Source: Halanaerobiales bacterium (GTDB lineage: Bacteria; Bacillota; Halanaerobiia; Halanaerobiales; M55B127). Taken from it: a stretch of DNA of 9,981 nt. The DNA is taken from the NCBI GenBank assembly GCA_021736965.1, contig JAIPEV010000053.1, positions 1-9,981 on the forward strand, in the 5' to 3' direction. Position numbers and translations under genes: made by a program. The notes beneath the pieces were generated by a model that did not search any database, was not told the DNA's origin, and saw only the letters and a list, made by a program, of their open reading frames with translations. Below are positions 8,214 to 9,981 of the stretch, one piece after another; within the stretch, counting starts at the first letter, position 1; each line of letters opens with the position of its first letter.

Positions 8214-8241
8214 TTTACAAAAATTAATTGAGCAAGATAAA
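8214..8241 (+). promoter_or_regulatory. Possible promoter of the peroxiredoxin gene
   Basis: TTTACA at 8214-8219 and GATAAA at 8236-8241, separated by 16 bp, about 95 bp ahead of the start codon. An alternative, TTGATA-N16-TATATA, lies at 8143-8170. Both could arise by chance in such AT-rich DNA. Confidence 0.3.
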
Positions 8242-8250
8242 TTTTGTTTA

Positions 8251-8264
8251 ATTTACAAGTAAAT
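8251..8264. repeat. Perfect inverted repeat ATTTAC-AA-GTAAAT, possible operator
   Basis: Two 6-bp arms separated by 2 bp, placed about 10 bp downstream of the candidate -10 and 72 bp before the peroxiredoxin start. The position suits a repressor site. It does not match the PerR or Fur consensus that I know, so no regulator is named. Confidence 0.35.
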
Positions 8265-8336
8265 GATAAAAAAGGGATTTTATAATAAGTGGACAATATT
8301 AATGTAACTAGTTAAGGATTGAAAGGAGTGATTTGT

Positions 8337-8780
8337 TTGATAAAAGTAGGAAAAACTCTACCTGATTTTTGTTTAAAAGATCAAAGTGGGAAAGAACATT
8401 GTAGGTATGATTATAGTGATCAGAGGCTAGTATTGTTTTTTTATATTAGAGACAATACTCCTGGTTGAAAAAAAGAATCTGTTGCTTTTCAAAAGCAGCT
8501 AAAGACCCTGGAAGGGTTAGAGACTAAAGTTGTTGGTGTAAGTAAAGATAGTGTTCAATCACATAAAAAATTTGCAGAAGAATATGATTTAAAGTATCCA
8601 TTATTGGCTGACACAGAAAAGAAGTTAGCAAAAGCTTTTGATGTTGTAAATATGTTGGGTATATACAAAAGGAGTACATTTATTATATCAGAAGAGCATA
8701 AGATAATTAAAATATTTCCTAAAGTAAAGGTGAATGGACATGTTGAAAGAGTAATAGACTTTCTAAAAGATTTAAAATAA
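8337..8780 (+). CDS. Selenocysteine-containing peroxiredoxin, Bcp/PrxQ type (TGA at 8466-8468 read as Sec44)
   Basis: Reading from TTG at 8337 (AAAGGAG at 8322-8328, 8-nt spacing) gives 147 residues ending at TAA 8778-8780, with one in-frame TGA at codon 44. The frame is peroxiredoxin on both sides. Before the TGA: KVGKTLPDFCLKDQSGK and FFYIRDNTPG. After it: KKESVAFQKQL, VVGVSKDS, FAEEYDLKYPLLADTEKKLAKAF and R112 in KRSTFII. TGA falls exactly where Bcp/PrxQ proteins have the peroxidatic cysteine (TPGC), so selenocysteine is the natural reading. Such enzymes reduce peroxides in the cytoplasm. The resolving cysteine at +5 is absent (V49). Other cysteines are C12 and C22. The usual proline seven residues before the active site is I37. 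It has its own terminator and looks monocistronic. The alternative is a pseudogene or sequencing error (TGT to TGA), which I think much less likely. Confidence 0.88.
8481..8499 (+). promoter_or_regulatory. Candidate bacterial SECIS hairpin
   Basis: Lies inside the peroxiredoxin coding sequence. GTTGCTT (8481-8487) pairs with AAGCAGC (8493-8499) through 7 bp, including one U-G wobble, with loop TTCAA (8488-8492). The stem starts 12 nt after the TGA and the loop 19 nt after it, in the range usual for bacterial SECIS elements. GUUGC occupies the same offset from the UGA as in the E. coli fdhF SECIS as I recall it, including the U17 position. The loop lacks the guanine expected at its start, which is a weakness. 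A second hairpin, CTAA/TTAG plus CCCT/AGGG at 8499-8520, has a GGA loop but begins its loop 41 nt from the UGA. Confidence 0.55.
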
Positions 8781-8788
8781 ATGGTGAT

Positions 8789-8836
8789 AAAAAAGTAACT
8801 TTTAATAAGATAATTAAAGGTTGCTTTTTTATTTTG
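8789..8836. terminator. Bidirectional terminator between the peroxiredoxin gene and tRNA-Pro
   Basis: Arm 8789-8806 (AAAAAAGTAACTTTTAAT) pairs with 8813-8830 (ATTAAAGGTTGCTTTTTT) along 18 positions, including two G-U wobbles, with a 6-nt loop. A T run follows on the plus strand and an A run precedes it, so it can terminate the peroxiredoxin transcript rightward and the tRNA transcript leftward. It starts 8 bp after the peroxiredoxin stop codon. Confidence 0.88.
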
Positions 8837-8900
8837 TATTAAAGTATTTCAGATATGCAATGACTCTTTATTTATGTTATAATAATTTATGGTATAAAAA

Positions 8901-8977
8901 TGGTCTGGCTACCCGGATTTGAACCGGGGACCTCTTGCTCCCGAAGCAAGCGCGCTACCAAACTGCGCTATAGCCAG
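8901..8977 (-). tRNA. tRNA-Pro (anticodon CGG)
   Basis: Read on the minus strand, the cloverleaf is complete at 77 nt: acceptor stem CTGGCTA/TAGCCAG, D stem GCGC/GCGC with loop AGTTTGGTA, anticodon stem CTTGC/GCAAG with loop TTCGGGA, variable region AGGTC, T stem CCCGG/CCGGG with loop TTCAAAT, then A73 and an encoded CCA. The anticodon CGG (plus-strand 8941-8943) reads the proline codon CCG. The C1-G72 pair, A73 and G35-G36 are the expected bacterial tRNA-Pro identity elements. A strong promoter precedes it and a shared terminator follows. Confidence 0.97.
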
Positions 8978-8982
8978 ATAGT

Positions 8983-9011
8983 TTGTACTTAAAGTCTTTT
9001 TTTTATTATAT
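8983..9011 (+). promoter_or_regulatory. Possible promoter of the DUF123-pcrA genes
   Basis: TTGTAC at 8983-8988, 17 bp, then TTATAT at 9006-9011, about 50 bp before the start codon at 9061. It overlaps the divergent tRNA promoter, so the two may compete. Both hexamers deviate from consensus, so the call is tentative. Confidence 0.4.
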
Positions 9012-9033
9012 CATCGTAAAAAAACCAAGTAAA
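9005..9033 (-). promoter_or_regulatory. Promoter of tRNA-Pro
   Basis: On the minus strand, TTTACT (9033-9028), a 17-bp spacer, then a perfect TATAAT (9010-9005), about 28 bp before the mature tRNA 5' end. This is the same hexamer pair and spacing as the guaA promoter. Confidence 0.82.
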
Positions 9034-9060
9034 GTTTAATTATAAAAAAAGGAGATATCA

Positions 9061-9495
9061 ATGATTGATAGAGGAATATATTTATTAGAGATTATATTAA
9101 AAAAAAATGAAAGTATAAAAGTAGGTGCTTTAGGTAAAATAGATTTTAAAAGTGGCTATTATTACTACATAGGATCTGCCCAAAGAAATTTAAAAAAAAG
9201 AGTTATCAGACACCTAAAAAACAAAAAGAGCCTGTATTGGCACATAGATTATTTATTAGAAAAAGCAGAAATTAAAAATTGTTATATTTTCAATAAAAAC
9301 AAAAAATTTGAATGTGATATAACTCAAAGACTTATTAGTTTTAAAGGACTACTTTTTTTTGTAAATAATTTTGGCTCAACTGATTGTTTTTGTAACTCAC
9401 ATCTATTATATAATGACAGTAATCAAAAGATCGATTTTTATTTAGATAAAATGGATATTAATTACTACAAAATGAAATTTAGCAGGAGTGAATAG
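9061..9495 (+). CDS. DUF123 / GIY-YIG-like domain protein (PF01986)
   Basis: A 144-residue soluble protein. The order of motifs fits DUF123: an N-terminal GIYLLEI strand, VGALGKIDFKSGYYYYIGSAQ (residues 21-41) with the YIG core, RVIRHLKNKK followed by WHIDYLL (60-66), and a C-terminal FGSTDCFCNSHLLY (104-117) with the conserved D-C-x-C-x-S-H. These domains resemble GIY-YIG nucleases and, in some archaea and bacteria, are fused to endonuclease III, so a DNA-repair role is plausible but not shown. The catalytic residues of a true GIY-YIG nuclease are only partly evident to me. The start is ATG at 9061 with AAGGAG at 9049-9054. It ends 3 bp before the helicase gene, indicating one operon. Confidence 0.85.
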   Translation: MIDRGIYLLEIILKKNESIKVGALGKIDFKSGYYYYIGSAQRNLKKRVIRHLKNKKSLYWHIDYLLEKAEIKNCYIFNKNKKFECDITQRLISFKGLLFFVNNFGSTDCFCNSHLLYNDSNQKIDFYLDKMDINYYKMKFSRSE

Positions 9496-9498
9496 TTG

Positions 9499-9981
9499 AT
9501 GGAAAAAGCAGATAAAATTTTAAGTAACTTAAATCAAGAACAAAAAAAAGCAGTAAAGTTTCATCAAGGTCCTGGATTAGTTATTGCAGGAGCCGGGTCA
9601 GGTAAAACAAGGGTTTTAACTCATAGAATTGCATATTTAATGGAAAAATATAGTGTAAGCCCCTTTAATATATTAGGACTAACCTTCACTAACAAAGCTG
9701 CTGAAGAAATGAAAGAAAGAGTTAAGATAATGAGTGGTCAGAATGCAGAAGATATATTTTTAGGAACCTTTCATTCTTTTTGTGTTAGGATATTAAGAAG
9801 AGAAATTAATAAGCTTAATTTTAAAACTAGTTTCACAATATATGATTCATCTGAACAAAAAAAGTTGGTTAAGAACATCTTGAAAGATTTAAACTATGAT
9901 GTAAAAAGATTTAAACCAGCTGTAGTATTAAGTAAAATTAGTAATGCTAAAAATGAGTTAATAGATGCTAATCAGTATAAT
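9499..9981 (+). CDS. pcrA: ATP-dependent DNA helicase PcrA/UvrD, N-terminal part (runs off the window)
   Basis: The first 161 residues of a superfamily 1 3'-5' helicase that acts in nucleotide excision repair, replication restart and removal of proteins from DNA. Seen: the Q motif LNQEQKKAV (11-19), Walker A AGAGSGKT (30-37), motif Ia LGLTFTNKAAEEMKERV, and GTFHSFCVRILRRE (motif Ib region) leading into the 1B subdomain. The order and spacing match PcrA/UvrD/Rep. PcrA is preferred only because the organism looks Gram-positive. The start is ATG at 9499 with AGGAG at 9484-9488, inside the end of the preceding gene. TTG at 9496 is also in frame but less likely. The reading frame is open to the window end, so the rest lies outside. 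Confidence 0.93.
   Translation, partial: MEKADKILSNLNQEQKKAVKFHQGPGLVIAGAGSGKTRVLTHRIAYLMEKYSVSPFNILGLTFTNKAAEEMKERVKIMSGQNAEDIFLGTFHSFCVRILRREINKLNFKTSFTIYDSSEQKKLVKNILKDLNYDVKRFKPAVVLSKISNAKNELIDANQYN

Larger units (their letters stand above)
8033..8336. other. About 300 bp without a gene, upstream of the selenoperoxiredoxin gene
   Basis: Very AT-rich. No coding frame of substance and no structured RNA family was recognised. It begins with a terminator-like left arm, TAAAATAACCGGG (8033-8045), that lacks a matching right arm. It contains two promoter-like pairs: TTGATA 8143-8148 with TATATA 8165-8170, and TTTACA 8214-8219 with GATAAA 8236-8241. Just past the second is a perfect small inverted repeat at 8251-8264. 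It ends with the ribosome binding site AAAGGAG at 8322-8328. The promoter assignments are weak because of base composition. Confidence 0.6.

Noticed and set aside
8337..8780. The peroxiredoxin as a pseudogene or two separate short genes split at the TGA
   Set aside because: There is one stop only, no frameshift, both halves are well conserved in motif order, and the stop falls exactly on the catalytic cysteine codon. No ribosome binding site or start codon follows the TGA closely.
8878..8883. Perfect TATAAT on the plus strand before the tRNA region
   Set aside because: No acceptable -35 at 16-18 bp spacing, and it would only transcribe antisense to the tRNA.

Overview
The window is AT-rich, Gram-positive-type DNA. 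It has strong AAGGAGG-like ribosome binding sites, lysine- and isoleucine-rich proteins, a CIRCE heat-shock operator and intrinsic terminators. It most resembles an anaerobic low-GC Firmicute; Halanaerobiales or a clostridial relative is my guess, from overall look only. All protein genes lie on the plus strand. The only minus-strand gene is a tRNA.

Layout: (1) CIRCE-groES-groEL with a strong terminator (1-2134). (2) A clear promoter (TTTACT-N17-TATAAT) starts a run of closely spaced genes: guaA (GMP synthase), a COG2509-type FAD-dependent dehydrogenase, a COG2231-type endonuclease III relative and a YbjQ-family small protein, ended by a GC-rich hairpin (2168-6240). (3) pepF (oligoendopeptidase F) follows the hairpin directly. 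(4) About 300 bp without a gene, holding weak promoter-like sites and a perfect small inverted repeat. (5) A peroxiredoxin gene (8337-8780) interrupted by one in-frame TGA exactly at the catalytic cysteine codon, which I read as selenocysteine. It ends in a bidirectional terminator. (6) tRNA-Pro(CGG) on the minus strand. (7) A DUF123/GIY-YIG-like gene and the 5' end of a PcrA/UvrD helicase gene, 3 bp apart.

The most interesting item is the peroxiredoxin of the Bcp/PrxQ type. Its frame runs unbroken across TGA at 8466-8468, with the family motif TPG-C read as TPG-Sec. Conventional gene calling would miss it or call it a pseudogene. A hairpin starting 12 nt after the TGA, with GUUGC at the same offset I recall for the E. 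coli fdhF SECIS, is a candidate SECIS. The protein also lacks the usual PrxQ resolving cysteine at +5 and the usual active-site proline, so it would be a 1-Sec enzyme.

Functionally the window is mostly housekeeping: protein folding, purine synthesis, peptide turnover, DNA repair and translation. It includes a redox/peroxide defence gene that implies selenocysteine machinery (selA, selB, selC, selD) elsewhere in the genome.
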